Counted from the stretch's first letter, positions 1-8,835 are shown. The stretch: 64,000 nt of DNA from Paenimyroides ummariense (GCF_900115115.1 NZ_FOVI01000002.1:204705-268704), one strand, 5' to 3'. Notes: generated from the sequence alone by a model not told the origin. Numbers and translations: made by a program.

Positions 1-45
1 ATATTTGAAATATATTTCTACGATTAATTGACTTACCTAACTTGA

Positions 46-390
46 TTGATCATATTACTTTTTGAAAAGAATTTAAGAACCAGTAGTACCCCAGCTAGCG
101 CGAGCATCTTGCTCGTGCAAAGAATAAAAACTATTCGTGAGCAACGAAAGATAAACTTGGAGGAATACAAGATAAACCGTGAGCAACACAAGATTAAGTG
201 TGAGGAATACAAAATCAACAGTGAGGAGCACAAGATTAAGTGTGAGGAATACATCCTCATCCTTGAAGAATACAATCTTATGACAAATAGACAGAAGATC
301 ATGTCAACCCCATACACCATAAGGCGTAACAAATACAAAACAAACTACAAAAACCCGTTTTTAAGCAACGGAACAATTATTGATACTTAA
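46..390 (+). CDS. Doubtful heptad-repeat coiled-coil reading frame
   Basis: I do not recognise this frame. It opens with TTG at 46; an in-frame GTG lies at 115 and the first in-frame ATG only at 285. Residues 30-78 are seven near-identical heptads of the form x-x-E-E/Q-Y/H-K-I, a pattern expected of a coiled coil. The N-terminal part runs through a GC-rich hairpin (98-118) that looks like a REP element, so the true start is uncertain and the frame may be a decayed remnant. The opposite strand is also open here because of the repeat. A small real coiled-coil protein or a non-coding repeat are both possible. Confidence 0.3.
   Translation: MIILLFEKNLRTSSTPASASILLVQRIKTIREQRKINLEEYKINREQHKIKCEEYKINSEEHKIKCEEYILILEEYNLMTNRQKIMSTPYTIRRNKYKTNYKNPFLSNGTIIDT
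98..118. repeat. REP-like GC-rich hairpin
   Basis: GCGCGAGCA at 98-106 pairs with TGCTCGTGC at 110-118 around a TCT loop; nine pairs, one of them G-T. The GC-rich arms stand out in AT-rich surroundings and resemble the REP palindromes mobilised by Y1-type (RAYT) transposases. No such transposase is in this window. Confidence 0.5.
133..279. repeat. Seven tandem 21-bp units
   Basis: Seven consecutive 21-bp units (133, 154, 175, 196, 217, 238, 259) encode seven-residue repeats. A 25-bp stretch starting CACAAGATTAAG is exactly repeated at 187-211 and 229-253, showing recent duplication of a 42-bp double unit. Confidence 0.75.
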
Positions 391-434
391 CTTAAACATA
401 AAAACAAATATCAAAGACTGTTGTTTTACACCAA

Positions 435-442
435 TATCTTTG
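435..442 (+). promoter_or_regulatory. -7 promoter element for slyD
   Basis: TATCTTTG matches the Bacteroidota -7 consensus TAnnTTTG and lies 36 bases before the slyD ATG. No convincing -33 TTG at the usual spacing was seen. Confidence 0.5.
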
Positions 443-478
443 CATCAACGAGAGTTCTTTCTCACAAAAAACAAAAAA

Positions 479-979
479 ATGACAATAGAAAACAACCATG
501 TAGTTACAGTAAACTACAAACTTCATACTATTGAAGCAAACGGAGAAAAAGTATTTGTTGAAGAAACTACAACAGAAAACCCGTTAACTTATTTACACGG
601 CGTAGGCATGATGATTCCTAAATTCGAAGACGAAATGAATGGCTTAACGGCAGGCGATAAAAAATCGTTCACTATTTCACCGGAAGAAGGTTACGGAGCA
701 ATTGATCCGAATGCTGTGGCGCAATTACCTTTAGATATGTTCAGCGAATCGGGCTTGCCACCGGTTGGTGCTATGTTGCCTTTGACCGATGATCAAGGAA
801 ATCAGTTTCGTGCGGTTGTTGTTGAAGTAAACGATAATGCCGTTGTTGCCGATTTAAACCACCCAATGGCTGGTAAAACATTAAATTTTGATGTAGAAGT
901 TGTGGCTACACGTCCGGCTACAGAAGAAGAATTGTCTCACGGACACGCTCATGGTATCGACGGTACTGAAACACATTGA
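479..979 (+). CDS. slyD: SlyD-type FKBP peptidyl-prolyl cis-trans isomerase
   Basis: A 166-residue cytoplasmic FKBP-family protein with the SlyD layout: an N-terminal half FKBP domain (through the [18 protein letters not shown] segment, residues 40-57), the inserted IF chaperone flap (about residues 70-125, with VAQLPLDMF and [18 protein letters not shown]), and a short His-containing tail (HGHAHG) that is a reduced version of the metal-binding tail of E. coli SlyD. It should catalyse proline isomerisation and assist folding, and may bind nickel. The ATG at 479 was chosen over an upstream in-frame start at 380 because the domain begins here and the -7 element lies at 435-442. Confidence 0.9.
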   Translation: MTIENNHVVTVNYKLHTIEANGEKVFVEETTTENPLTYLHGVGMMIPKFEDEMNGLTAGDKKSFTISPEEGYGAIDPNAVAQLPLDMFSESGLPPVGAMLPLTDDQGNQFRAVVVEVNDNAVVADLNHPMAGKTLNFDVEVVATRPATEEELSHGHAHGIDGTETH

Positions 980-986
980 TTTATAA

Positions 987-1020
987 CCAAAACCGACTTT
1001 CAATTGAGAGTCGGTTTTTT
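987..1020 (+). terminator. Rho-independent terminator after slyD
   Basis: ACCGACT at 992-998 pairs with AGTCGGT at 1009-1015, followed by a T run to 1020. It lies between slyD and the next plus-strand gene. Confidence 0.8.
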
Positions 1021-1029
1021 ATTAGTATT

Positions 1030-1263
1030 ATGACAAACAACAATCCTTTACACGGAATGACGCTGCAAAAAATACTCGAAGAAATGGTAGAGTTTTTTGA
1101 AGGCTGGGAAACAATGGGCAAAGAAATTCCTATTAATTGTTTTAAAAAAGATCCAAGCATAAAATCATCGCTCACTTTTTTGCGTAAAACGCCATGGGCA
1201 CGCACCAAAGTAGAACAGTTGTACCTTAAGATTTATCCACATTTAAAGAAAAACAAGCTGTAA
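1030..1263 (+). CDS. VF530 (DUF2132) family small protein
   Basis: A 77-residue protein with the features of the VF530/DUF2132 family: an N-terminal [15 protein letters not shown] segment, a central [20 protein letters not shown] segment (residues 36-55) and the [11 protein letters not shown] motif. Members have a DNA-binding-like fold; their biological role is not established. The ATG at 1030 was taken because the longer frame from 976 would run through the slyD terminator. Transcription after that terminator is unclear; partial read-through is possible. Confidence 0.85.
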   Translation: MTNNNPLHGMTLQKILEEMVEFFEGWETMGKEIPINCFKKDPSIKSSLTFLRKTPWARTKVEQLYLKIYPHLKKNKL

Positions 1264-2232
1264 TCAGGTATTCAAAACCTTTTCAATCAGAAGATCGGTT
1301 TCATCCTTAAAAGAAATATCCACAATATCGTTGCTGTATAACCAGCTTTTTAATTTATCAACTTTTAAATCTTCGCTTCCGGTTACGCCCAGTTCTTTTA
1401 ATGCCAAATAATTGCAGTATTGTTCAAATTGGCCTTTAATCGGCACTACATACAACATCTTTTTAAGATGCAAAACTTCAGCAGGAAACTCAAAACCCGC
1501 ACCGCATAAAACTCCTTTTGTTGTTGCCAGATAAGATGTAAACAACTGCTCATCGATAGGGAAAAAAGTACAGTTCCCCTGCTTTTTAGATGTTTTACTG
1601 AAAGGTGAAAATACAACCCAATCCATATTTTTAATTTGCGAAAGCACTTTATACAGCTCATCGTTATAAAAACTGGGAAGATAAACCAGAATATAATCCT
1701 CTTTTTCGCAGTTTAAATTTTTGATCGAATTACGAATGATCGGATGAAAAATAGTATCATCGTATTTCGTAAAATGAAACCCAAACGAGTTTTGAATAGG
1801 CGCATATTTCTTTAAAATAAGCTTGCTTAAATGAAAATCTTTCTGCGGTTTAGGTGCTTTATCATGCAAAACGGCTGCCTGATGACTTAACCCGATGATT
1901 TTTTTGTTTCGATATTTGGCAGCATACGCCGTAACAGGTTCAAAATCGTTAATAATTAAATCGTATTGCTGAATGGGCACATTTTGTACCGATCTTAAAA
2001 ACTGCACAAACGAATTTTTCTTTATGATTTTCTTGTAATTCAAACCGCCTTTTTTAGAGTAGAACAACGAAATTCCTTTGTTCTGCACGGCGTTTCCTTT
2101 AAACGGCAACTGCGAGTTCTGCCCCGAAATAAATACATCAACTTCGGCGTGTTCTTTTAATTTGGGTACTAAAACGTTGGCGCGCGCAATGTGTCCGTTG
2201 CCTGTTGCCTGTAATGCGTATAAAATTTTCAT
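1264..2232 (-). CDS. GT-B glycosyltransferase, MJ1255/VC2487 type
   Basis: A 322-residue protein that opens with MKILYALQATGNGHIARAN, the nucleotide-sugar-transferase N-terminus of the MJ1255/VC2487 family, related to MurG and UDP-glucuronosyl transferases. The C-terminal half holds the expected donor-site segment GVLCGAGFEFPAEVLHLKK (about residues 240-258), followed by PIKGQFEQYCNYLAL. The substrate cannot be read from the sequence. Its ATG overlaps the stop of the upstream LpxH-like gene by 4 bases, so the two are translationally coupled and may act in the same envelope lipid or glycolipid route. Confidence 0.85.
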   Translation of the reverse strand: MKILYALQATGNGHIARANVLVPKLKEHAEVDVFISGQNSQLPFKGNAVQNKGISLFYSKKGGLNYKKIIKKNSFVQFLRSVQNVPIQQYDLIINDFEPVTAYAAKYRNKKIIGLSHQAAVLHDKAPKPQKDFHLSKLILKKYAPIQNSFGFHFTKYDDTIFHPIIRNSIKNLNCEKEDYILVYLPSFYNDELYKVLSQIKNMDWVVFSPFSKTSKKQGNCTFFPIDEQLFTSYLATTKGVLCGAGFEFPAEVLHLKKMLYVVPIKGQFEQYCNYLALKELGVTGSEDLKVDKLKSWLYSNDIVDISFKDETDLLIEKVLNT

Positions 2233-3053
2233 TTAAAAAAGACTTCAATTTCTTTGTATTGATCGGGAGTTTGCTGTGGTTTTTGATCGATCTGATTCAT
2301 TAAATAAATCACCAAATCGTTTTCGTAATGATAGATTTCCCACGAACCGTTGTTGTATTCCAAAGCCGTTAAATTTTCGATCCAATCGCCCGAATTCAAA
2401 TACAAACAACTTCCTTTTGCAGTAGTAACTTCTCTTTTTTGCGGTTGATGGATGTGTCCGCAGATCACGTAATCAAACTTATTTTCAATAGCCAGTTCAG
2501 AAGCTGTTTCTTCAAAATCGCCAATAAACTTCACGGCTTTTTTAATGTTGTTCTTTATTTTTTTGCTGAAGGAATATTTCTCGCGCCCCACTTTAGCTAA
2601 AATCCAGTTCGAAAGGTTGTTCAAACGAATCAAATAATCATACCCAATGCCGCCTAATTTGGCGATCCATTTTGAATGTTGAACAGATGAATCGAAAACA
2701 TCGCCATGAAAAACCCAGGTTTTCTTTCCGTCTAATTCAAAAATATGTTTGTCTAATAGTTGGATCTTACCAAAAGTCATAGGAGAGAATTTCCGCAGAA
2801 ACTCGTCATGATTCCCCGTAAGATAAATTACCTGACAGTTTGTTAGCGACAAATTCAGAATATATTTGATGATTTCGAGGTGACTTTCAGGAAAATAACT
2901 TTTTTTAAATTGCCAGATATCGATAAAATCACCGTTTAAAATCAATACTTTTGGATCTATTGACCGTAAATAATTCAACAACTCTTTGGCTTTGCAACCG
3001 TAAGTTCCCAAATGTGTATCTGAAATTACCGCTACTTCAACACTTCTCTTCAT
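2229..3053 (-). CDS. LpxH-like calcineurin-type metallophosphoesterase
   Basis: A 274-residue metallophosphoesterase with the two-metal motifs in order: SDTHLG (residues 11-16), NGDFID (40-45), GNHDEF (about 80-85), HGDVFD (about 115-120) and GHIHQP (about 200-205). This layout is that of UDP-2,3-diacylglucosamine pyrophosphatase-like proteins, the fourth step of lipid A synthesis on the inner membrane face. Bacteroidota carry several paralogues, so lipid A activity is inferred and not certain. It is the first gene of a two-gene unit with the glycosyltransferase. Its ATG at 3053 faces the plus-strand gene at 3158 across a short divergent promoter region. Confidence 0.8.
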   Translation of the reverse strand: MKRSVEVAVISDTHLGTYGCKAKELLNYLRSIDPKVLILNGDFIDIWQFKKSYFPESHLEIIKYILNLSLTNCQVIYLTGNHDEFLRKFSPMTFGKIQLLDKHIFELDGKKTWVFHGDVFDSSVQHSKWIAKLGGIGYDYLIRLNNLSNWILAKVGREKYSFSKKIKNNIKKAVKFIGDFEETASELAIENKFDYVICGHIHQPQKREVTTAKGSCLYLNSGDWIENLTALEYNNGSWEIYHYENDLVIYLMNQIDQKPQQTPDQYKEIEVFFK

Positions 3054-3136
3054 ATTAAACAGAATTTTACCGAAGGTACTGCCGCGTTGTAAACTTATGG
3101 TTTTAAAAAAGTTATGTTTAAAACAACAAAACCGCT

Positions 3137-3144
3137 TACATTTG
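3137..3144 (+). promoter_or_regulatory. -7 promoter element
   Basis: TACATTTG, an exact TAnnTTTG match, sits 13 bases before the ATG at 3158 of the secreted protein gene. This implies a very short leader. Confidence 0.55.
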
Positions 3145-3157
3145 TAAAAAGATCGAT

Positions 3158-3925
3158 ATGAAAAATTACATTTTATGTTTTGTACTACTTTGGCAGTTTG
3201 CTGTAAATGCGCAAAACAGATTTACACAGATTTTACCCGAAACCGAATATATTTCCACCGAAAACGAACTGAATAATTTTGGTATGTATGATTTTTCGCC
3301 TGTAATTTTAGGATTGGAAATGAACAGAACATACGGAACAATTGGCAACAGTTACAGAAGAATCCACATAAAAATAACCAAAGTTGAAAAGGATATTGCC
3401 AATCCAAATGTTTATAGCGTAACAGGAAAATCAAAAGTGGGCAGCAATGTTGAAAGTTTTACAGGAATCATTAAGCTTCAGTCGGTCAAACATATTAAAA
3501 TTACTGAATTAGACAATGAACCTGTAAACCCATCTGCAAAATATGAAGGTGTAATTTCGGGTACTTATGAATTTAAAGAACCTACAGATCGCAATCATTT
3601 CGGAGTTTTTGAAGGAACTTATAATGCACTTTTTCTAATTACAAAAGACAATGTTGTTTTTTATAACGATTTAGGCTCATTTAGCAATGGTTACATGAAT
3701 AATGTGTACCAAGGTTTTTGGACTGATTATCAAACCAAAGAAGCAAAAATTTGCAAATGGGCTGATTTCCGCGTGCCTGATGTTTCGGGCGATTTTGATT
3801 TAGGAGCCGGCGAATTTAGTCCCAACGAAAAATACAATAACAAAGGTTGGCAAACCTATAACGATGCGTATTTACGAAAAGACAAATCTGCTTTAGCTGC
3901 CGAAGAGGCTGTTTGGTGGGAATAA
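3158..3925 (+). CDS. Secreted protein of unknown function
   Basis: A 255-residue protein with a clear signal peptide (KNYILCFVLLWQFAVNAQ, cleavage probably after residue 18). I do not recognise the mature part. It is rich in beta-prone, Gly/Asn/Tyr segments, contains a stretch around residues 128-165 (GVISGTYEFKE, FGVFEGTYNALF) resembling lipocalin-like or extracellular beta-sandwich repeats, and ends in a tryptophan-rich EEAVWWE. It is monocistronic. Its stop codon (3923-3925) directly abuts the stop of sbcC (3926-3928) on the other strand, with no room for a terminator between them. Confidence 0.7.
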   Translation: MKNYILCFVLLWQFAVNAQNRFTQILPETEYISTENELNNFGMYDFSPVILGLEMNRTYGTIGNSYRRIHIKITKVEKDIANPNVYSVTGKSKVGSNVESFTGIIKLQSVKHIKITELDNEPVNPSAKYEGVISGTYEFKEPTDRNHFGVFEGTYNALFLITKDNVVFYNDLGSFSNGYMNNVYQGFWTDYQTKEAKICKWADFRVPDVSGDFDLGAGEFSPNEKYNNKGWQTYNDAYLRKDKSALAAEEAVWWE

Positions 3926-6900
3926 TTAGACAACTTTAATTAAACTACCGTCTTCATCGGTTTTTGTGATTTGTAACGCTACGGGAATGCGTTCTTTTAG
4001 TTCTTCAACGTGCGAAATAATTCCAACAATGCGGTTTTCTTTGTGCAGGTTGTTCAACGTTTCAAACACAATATTAACCGATTCGGCATCTTGCGTTCCA
4101 AAACCTTCATCGATAAAGAAAAAGTTTTTGCTAGCAACGCTGTTTGTCTGCACACTTTCTGCCAACGCCAACGCCAAACTCAGCGAAACCTGGAACGATT
4201 GCCCGCCCGAAAGCGTTTTCACACTGCGTGTTCTGCCTTCGTTTAAATAATCAATCACTTCAAAATCGTTTGCTTCGTTAACCTGCAAACTCAACTGGTT
4301 TCGAGTCATTTTACGGAAGCGAATATTCGCATTTTCGCACAGTTGTTTCAAATAAATCGACGAAACATATTGAACAAAACCGGCAGCTTTAAACAAATTG
4401 CTCATTGTTTTCAGGTTTTCTGCTCGTTTTTTAAGTTGATCTAACGTTTTTAGTAATTCTTTTTTCTGATTAAAAGCTTCGGTTAAACGAGTAATTTCTG
4501 CGGTAGTTTTGGTAACGTTTTCGGTAGCAGTTTTTAATTCGATTTCGGCAGTTTCAAAATCTTTTTCGTACTGATAATAAGCCGTTTCATTAAAAATTTC
4601 GTCTTTTAGTTTAACTTCTAATTCCTGAATTTGATTATTCAGCGTTTTGTACGCAACCGTAAATTCTTCAATTTCTTTTCGGAGAACTTCCACATTTAGG
4701 TTTAAATGCAGAATTTCAACAACTTTTTCTTTGTTTTCGATATTTTGATCGAACAGATTTTTGTTGAAAAGATCGTTTAATTCTTCCAGATTTTTATTAA
4801 GATCGAACAATTGTTTTTCAGTTGATACAATCGATGATTTTTGAACATGAATTTGAGTATTTAACTGATTAAACTGTTGGTTATATTGGTTAAAATCAGT
4901 TTCGATTCTATGATTAAACGCTTTTAAATCTCTTAATTTTTGTTCGATTTCTTCAACCGAAAAATTATTAAAATCTGCGAAATCAAGAATTTTTAAATTA
5001 CTTAAGTTTTGATTGATTTGTGCTTGTTTTTCTGTTTCGTCTAACTTAAATTTCTCTAAAGCTTTTTTATATTTTTCTGCTGTTTCCTGTTGATTTTCTA
5101 ATTGTGCTCTTTGCTCTGAAATGAATTTATTTTTAGTTTCGATTTGTTTTGTTAAATCAAATGAAGCTTGTTTCTTCTGCTGAAAATCCACAAAATCATC
5201 TGCATTAAAATCGATCCAAATAAAACCTGCATTGTGTTGAACAATTTGATTTTTTAAATTTTCTAAATGATTATTCTCTTTTAAAAATTGATCTTGAAAC
5301 ATTGTAAGTTTCTGAATTTTTTGTCGAATTTTATTAGTAAACTCAGCATAATTATTCTGCTTTTCATCAATCAAGTCCATCCCTTTTTTCAGTTCGTCTA
5401 AATGCAAAGTAACATCGTTCAACGTTAAAATTTCAGGATGTTCTAACGATCCACAAAGCGGACAAGCCTCGCCTTTATGCATGTTGTGTGCAAAATGAGC
5501 TAATTCCTGCTGCACTTGAAATGATTGCAGTTTTGCGGTTAATTCCTTTTTTTGTTGCGAAAAAGTATCGTTTAAAGTTTTTACATCATTTTCAAAAGTT
5601 GAAATTTCAATTTTATCACTGATTAATTCGTTTTCAATTAACTGAATTTCGCTTTTTAACTGATTGTTTTTCTGTTCTTGATGATTCCAATCTTTCTCTA
5701 AATGTTGTTTTTTGCTGAACCACTCGCCAACATTGATTAAAACAGTGGTTTCAATTTGATTTTTAGCAAGATTATTTATCTCAATTTCGGTTTCTTTTAT
5801 GGTTTGCTGCAGTTGATTAACAATATGTTCTATTTCATGAACTTTAGCTTCTCCGTTAGAAGTTCTATTTTTTAACTCCACAACATCAGCAGTAAACTGA
5901 ATTATTTTTGCAATAAAATCTAAATCGTTTTCCTGTAAACGCTTGTTATGTAAATCATCAACATAGGGTTTTGTTTCGTTAATAGCAGCTTCAATTTTAC
6001 TTAATTCTGTTTCTGAATTTTGTAAAAGTGTTTTGTCTGTTGCTAATTGACTGGTTTTTTCTTGAATCTCACTTTCGGTTTTTTTAATGTCAACCAACAA
6101 CTGATTAAACGTTTTGTAAACACGATCGTAAATTTCTAATTCCGACTTTTTCTGATCAATTGAGGGCTTTTGATTGTTGAGTTCTGCGAACTGATTTCTC
6201 TTATTTTGTAACGATTCAAAATCGGTTTTTATACTTTTTAAATGCTGTAGTTTTTCGTTAATAATTTTGAATGCACTTTGTTTTTGTATTTGAATTGTAG
6301 TTTCTTCTTTAAGTTTCTCTTTTAAAAGTGAAATGTTTTCTTCGGAAACTTCATCGTAACCTGACAATTTTCCTTCTAACTGATTCAAATCGGTAAGATT
6401 TTTACTGTTTAAAACCGAAACTTTATCAGACAGATCAAATCGATGCAGTTTAAAAATTTCTTTCATCATTTTGGTTCTGTCTGTAGCTCTCAATTCAATA
6501 AATTCTTTGAATTGACCTTGCGGAATTATGATGGTTCGTTTGAAATTATCATAACTCAAGCCCACAAGTTCTTGTGCATTGCTATGATTCAAAGGAATCC
6601 AATCGTTATTTATCCATTCATAAAAAACAACTGATGGCGTTTTAATATCGTCAAAACGTTTAGAATTTCGCTTAAATTCACGAGTTATCCGAAATATTTT
6701 GTCTTCATAATTATAAAAATCGAACGCAATAAAAGCAGTGTCCGATTTTAAATTCATCATATTATATGCACGTTTGTCTTTTGAATTTAATCGCTCGGTT
6801 TCGCCGTATAACGCAAATGTAATGGCTTCTAAAATGGATGACTTTCCCGATCCAACCGAACCAAAAATGCCGAACAAACCTGCGTTTATCAAGTTTTCAA

Positions 6901-6964
6901 AATCAATTGTTTGTCTTTTTTGATACGAATACAAACCTTCTATCGTGAGTTTAATTGGGATCAT
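3926..6964 (-). CDS. sbcC: SbcC subunit of the SbcCD exonuclease (Rad50-type ATPase)
   Basis: A 1012-residue SMC/Rad50-like ATPase. Walker A GSVGSGKSS is at residues 35-43, followed by QPT-like and Q-loop regions (IIIPQGQFKEF, about 147-157). Two long Glu/Lys/Gln-rich coiled-coil arms flank the zinc-hook CPLCG (Cys501 and Cys504). The C-terminus has the ABC signature LSGGQ and Walker B FFFIDEGFG with the D-loop. With SbcD it forms the Mre11-Rad50-type complex that opens DNA hairpins and processes breaks. It follows sbcD by 60 bases in the same direction, as usual for this pair. Confidence 0.95.
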   Translation of the reverse strand: MIPIKLTIEGLYSYQKRQTIDFENLINAGLFGIFGSVGSGKSSILEAITFALYGETERLNSKDKRAYNMMNLKSDTAFIAFDFYNYEDKIFRITREFKRNSKRFDDIKTPSVVFYEWINNDWIPLNHSNAQELVGLSYDNFKRTIIIPQGQFKEFIELRATDRTKMMKEIFKLHRFDLSDKVSVLNSKNLTDLNQLEGKLSGYDEVSEENISLLKEKLKEETTIQIQKQSAFKIINEKLQHLKSIKTDFESLQNKRNQFAELNNQKPSIDQKKSELEIYDRVYKTFNQLLVDIKKTESEIQEKTSQLATDKTLLQNSETELSKIEAAINETKPYVDDLHNKRLQENDLDFIAKIIQFTADVVELKNRTSNGEAKVHEIEHIVNQLQQTIKETEIEINNLAKNQIETTVLINVGEWFSKKQHLEKDWNHQEQKNNQLKSEIQLIENELISDKIEISTFENDVKTLNDTFSQQKKELTAKLQSFQVQQELAHFAHNMHKGEACPLCGSLEHPEILTLNDVTLHLDELKKGMDLIDEKQNNYAEFTNKIRQKIQKLTMFQDQFLKENNHLENLKNQIVQHNAGFIWIDFNADDFVDFQQKKQASFDLTKQIETKNKFISEQRAQLENQQETAEKYKKALEKFKLDETEKQAQINQNLSNLKILDFADFNNFSVEEIEQKLRDLKAFNHRIETDFNQYNQQFNQLNTQIHVQKSSIVSTEKQLFDLNKNLEELNDLFNKNLFDQNIENKEKVVEILHLNLNVEVLRKEIEEFTVAYKTLNNQIQELEVKLKDEIFNETAYYQYEKDFETAEIELKTATENVTKTTAEITRLTEAFNQKKELLKTLDQLKKRAENLKTMSNLFKAAGFVQYVSSIYLKQLCENANIRFRKMTRNQLSLQVNEANDFEVIDYLNEGRTRSVKTLSGGQSFQVSLSLALALAESVQTNSVASKNFFFIDEGFGTQDAESVNIVFETLNNLHKENRIVGIISHVEELKERIPVALQITKTDEDGSLIKVV

Positions 6965-7024
6965 AAATTTAATTCTGTAAGGGGTTGAACAAAGAGAAAA
7001 GACGATAGACGAAAGACATTGCTT

Positions 7025-8239
7025 TTATCTTTCACTATTATTTAAAACTTCATTAAACAAATCCATTAATTCGTTATTTGGTTCTTGGTTGGCGTTTTTC
7101 GATTTGAAATAATCTTTAAACAAATCTTTTATGTTTTGATTTAGGTTTATTTCTCTTGCTGAAATTTCGTCTGCACCATTATTTTTTACTTTCGGAATTA
7201 AATGCACAATGCCTGAATGTGCCTGAAATATCGCTTTTCGTTCATCGGTGGTTAAAAAAGTATCGGTTTCCATTGTCAATTCCACCAAAGTATCCGGATT
7301 TTCCAACAACCAATTTACTGCATCATCAACCAATTGAAAGGTTTTACGAACCAACGCTTTTCCTTTGGTAAGATTTATTTTAGAAAAACTTACATTTTGA
7401 TTTGGTTGGGCGTTGATGATGGATACATATTTGGTTTGACCGGCTTCGCTAAAGCTGTAGCACAAAGGCGACGACGAATAAACAACGGGGTTTTCGGTTG
7501 TGCCGATGTTGTTAAACGCATGTAAATGACCCAAAGCAGTATATTGAATTTGCGGCGGAATACAATCGGAATAAACCATGTCTGCTGTGCCAATTTTAAT
7601 GGGCTTTTCGCCTTCGGGTTCTTCTAAAAGGGTAGTGCCGCGTTTGTTCATATATAAATGCGAAATCAGCAGATTTACACCTTTATCATCACAAAATTCA
7701 TCGGCAATTTTTGTCCACTGATCTTTTAAAACGGCATTCAATTGCTCTTCTTTTTCCTCACCAAAATAGTGTTTTAAGCGTATTTCGTTTGCATAAGCCG
7801 TGTGAATAATTCGGATTGGGAAATCGATATTTTTTATGATTATTTCGATAAAACCTTCAGTAGATTTTTCTATTTTAAAATGATCTAACTCAAACAGATT
7901 GACTTTTTCGTTAGGATAACCAATTAATATAATTCCGCATTCACGTGCCAAAGGATCGGGTGCATTGATACGATCGGGCGAATCATGGTTGCCGGCAATG
8001 GCAATCACCGGTCGTTTTGCGTTGTTTGTAAGTCGTTTTAAAGTTTTGTAGAACAAATCAACCGCATCAACCGCCGGATTAAAAGCATCGAACAAATCGC
8101 CGGCAATTAACACCAAATCTACATCTTCGCGATCGGAAATTTCCACGATTTCATTCATTACATCAATCTGTTCTTCAAATCGTGAAAAACCGTCTAAACG
8201 TTTTCCTAAATGCCAATCGGCTGTATGCAGAATTTTCAT
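7025..8239 (-). CDS. sbcD: SbcD nuclease subunit (Mre11-type)
   Basis: A 404-residue calcineurin-like nuclease with ADWHLGKR (residues 7-14), AGDLFDAF (46-53), AGNHDSP (about 81-87) and GHLHAF (about 227-232) supplying the two-metal site. This is the standard SbcD length and motif order. It is the endo/exonuclease half of SbcCD and should bind the coiled-coil base of SbcC. Gene order on the minus strand is 52-residue basic protein, sbcD, sbcC. The spacing of one base to the upstream small gene suggests coupled translation. Confidence 0.95.
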   Translation of the reverse strand: MKILHTADWHLGKRLDGFSRFEEQIDVMNEIVEISDREDVDLVLIAGDLFDAFNPAVDAVDLFYKTLKRLTNNAKRPVIAIAGNHDSPDRINAPDPLARECGIILIGYPNEKVNLFELDHFKIEKSTEGFIEIIIKNIDFPIRIIHTAYANEIRLKHYFGEEKEEQLNAVLKDQWTKIADEFCDDKGVNLLISHLYMNKRGTTLLEEPEGEKPIKIGTADMVYSDCIPPQIQYTALGHLHAFNNIGTTENPVVYSSSPLCYSFSEAGQTKYVSIINAQPNQNVSFSKINLTKGKALVRKTFQLVDDAVNWLLENPDTLVELTMETDTFLTTDERKAIFQAHSGIVHLIPKVKNNGADEISAREINLNQNIKDLFKDYFKSKNANQEPNNELMDLFNEVLNNSER

Positions 8240-8240
8240 G

Positions 8241-8399
8241 TTAGTCTTGTTGTAAATCTTGGTTGTTTTGCTGGTTGAATTGTTGCTGGATCTGTTTTAA
8301 TCGTTCTTTTCGAAGTGTTTTGGCATTACTTTCTTTATTCTTTTTCTGATCGACCTTTTTCTTATGAGCCAACCGGTTGGTTTCGTTTCTTCTTCCCAT
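8241..8399 (-). CDS. 52-residue basic protein upstream of sbcD
   Basis: Reading the minus strand from the ATG at 8397-8399 gives 52 residues beginning MGRRNETNRLAHKKKVDQKK and ending QQNNQDLQQD, with TAA at 8241-8243. The N-terminal two thirds is strongly basic (RR, KKK, KK, RKER) and the tail is Gln/Asn-rich. There are no membrane segments. I do not know a function; a nucleic-acid-binding or ribosome-associated micro-protein is a guess from charge alone. It ends one base before the sbcD start. A TATATTTG element (8402-8409, minus strand) is so close to the ATG that the message would be nearly leaderless. Confidence 0.65.
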   Translation of the reverse strand: MGRRNETNRLAHKKKVDQKKNKESNAKTLRKERLKQIQQQFNQQNNQDLQQD

Positions 8400-8425
8400 A
8401 TCAAATATAAATTGAAGTTAAGACA

Positions 8426-8809
8426 TTAATTGTCGTTTTGAAATGTTCCCGAAACATAATACCAACGATCATTCATTTTTTGAAAAACAGATAATTCATG
8501 ATGTAGCTGTTCGTTTTGATCTTGATCGATATAATATGCCTTGAATTCCACTTGATTTATGGTTGTAACATTAACGATTTCTAACTTGATCCATTGATTA
8601 ATTTCGCCCCATTCCTGAAGTTCTTCTTTGGTATGAAATTTACGTTTTGCAGGTAAGGTTGTGGTCATTAAATAGTCGCCGTTTGGAATGGCGAAAGCAG
8701 AAAAGCGAGAACGCATCAAAGCTTCGGCAGTGGGTGCGTATTTTTCTTTCGTGTGATAAGGCTCACAGCATTCTGTGTATAATTTATTGGAGCAGCAAGG
8801 ACAATTCAT
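8426..8809 (-). CDS. YchJ-family protein with SEC-C zinc motif
   Basis: A 127-residue protein of the YchJ/UPF0225 family. The N-terminus is MNCPCCSNKLYTECCEPYH, the Cys-rich SEC-C-type zinc knuckle. It is followed by the family signature APTAEALMRSRFSAFA (about residues 26-41) and a compact alpha/beta domain with YVSGTF near the C-terminus. The role of the family is not firmly established. The ATG at 8809 was chosen over a TTG at 8827 because a TATTTTTG promoter element occupies 8825-8832. That element implies transcription starting about 8818. Confidence 0.88.
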   Translation of the reverse strand: MNCPCCSNKLYTECCEPYHTKEKYAPTAEALMRSRFSAFAIPNGDYLMTTTLPAKRKFHTKEELQEWGEINQWIKLEIVNVTTINQVEFKAYYIDQDQNEQLHHELSVFQKMNDRWYYVSGTFQNDN

Positions 8810-8824
8810 TGTATAATGTTTTTT

Positions 8825-8832
8825 CAAAAATA
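8825..8832 (-). promoter_or_regulatory. -7 promoter element for the YchJ-family gene
   Basis: On the minus strand TATTTTTG fits TAnnTTTG, 16 bases before the ATG at 8809. It decides the start in favour of the ATG over the TTG at 8827. Confidence 0.5.
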
Positions 8833-8835
8833 CGC

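Noticed and set aside
33..338. Open frame on the minus strand across the repeat array
   Set aside because: It is open only because the 21-bp units lack stops on both strands; its Ser/Tyr/Leu repeats are the mirror of the heptads and no start or homology supports it.
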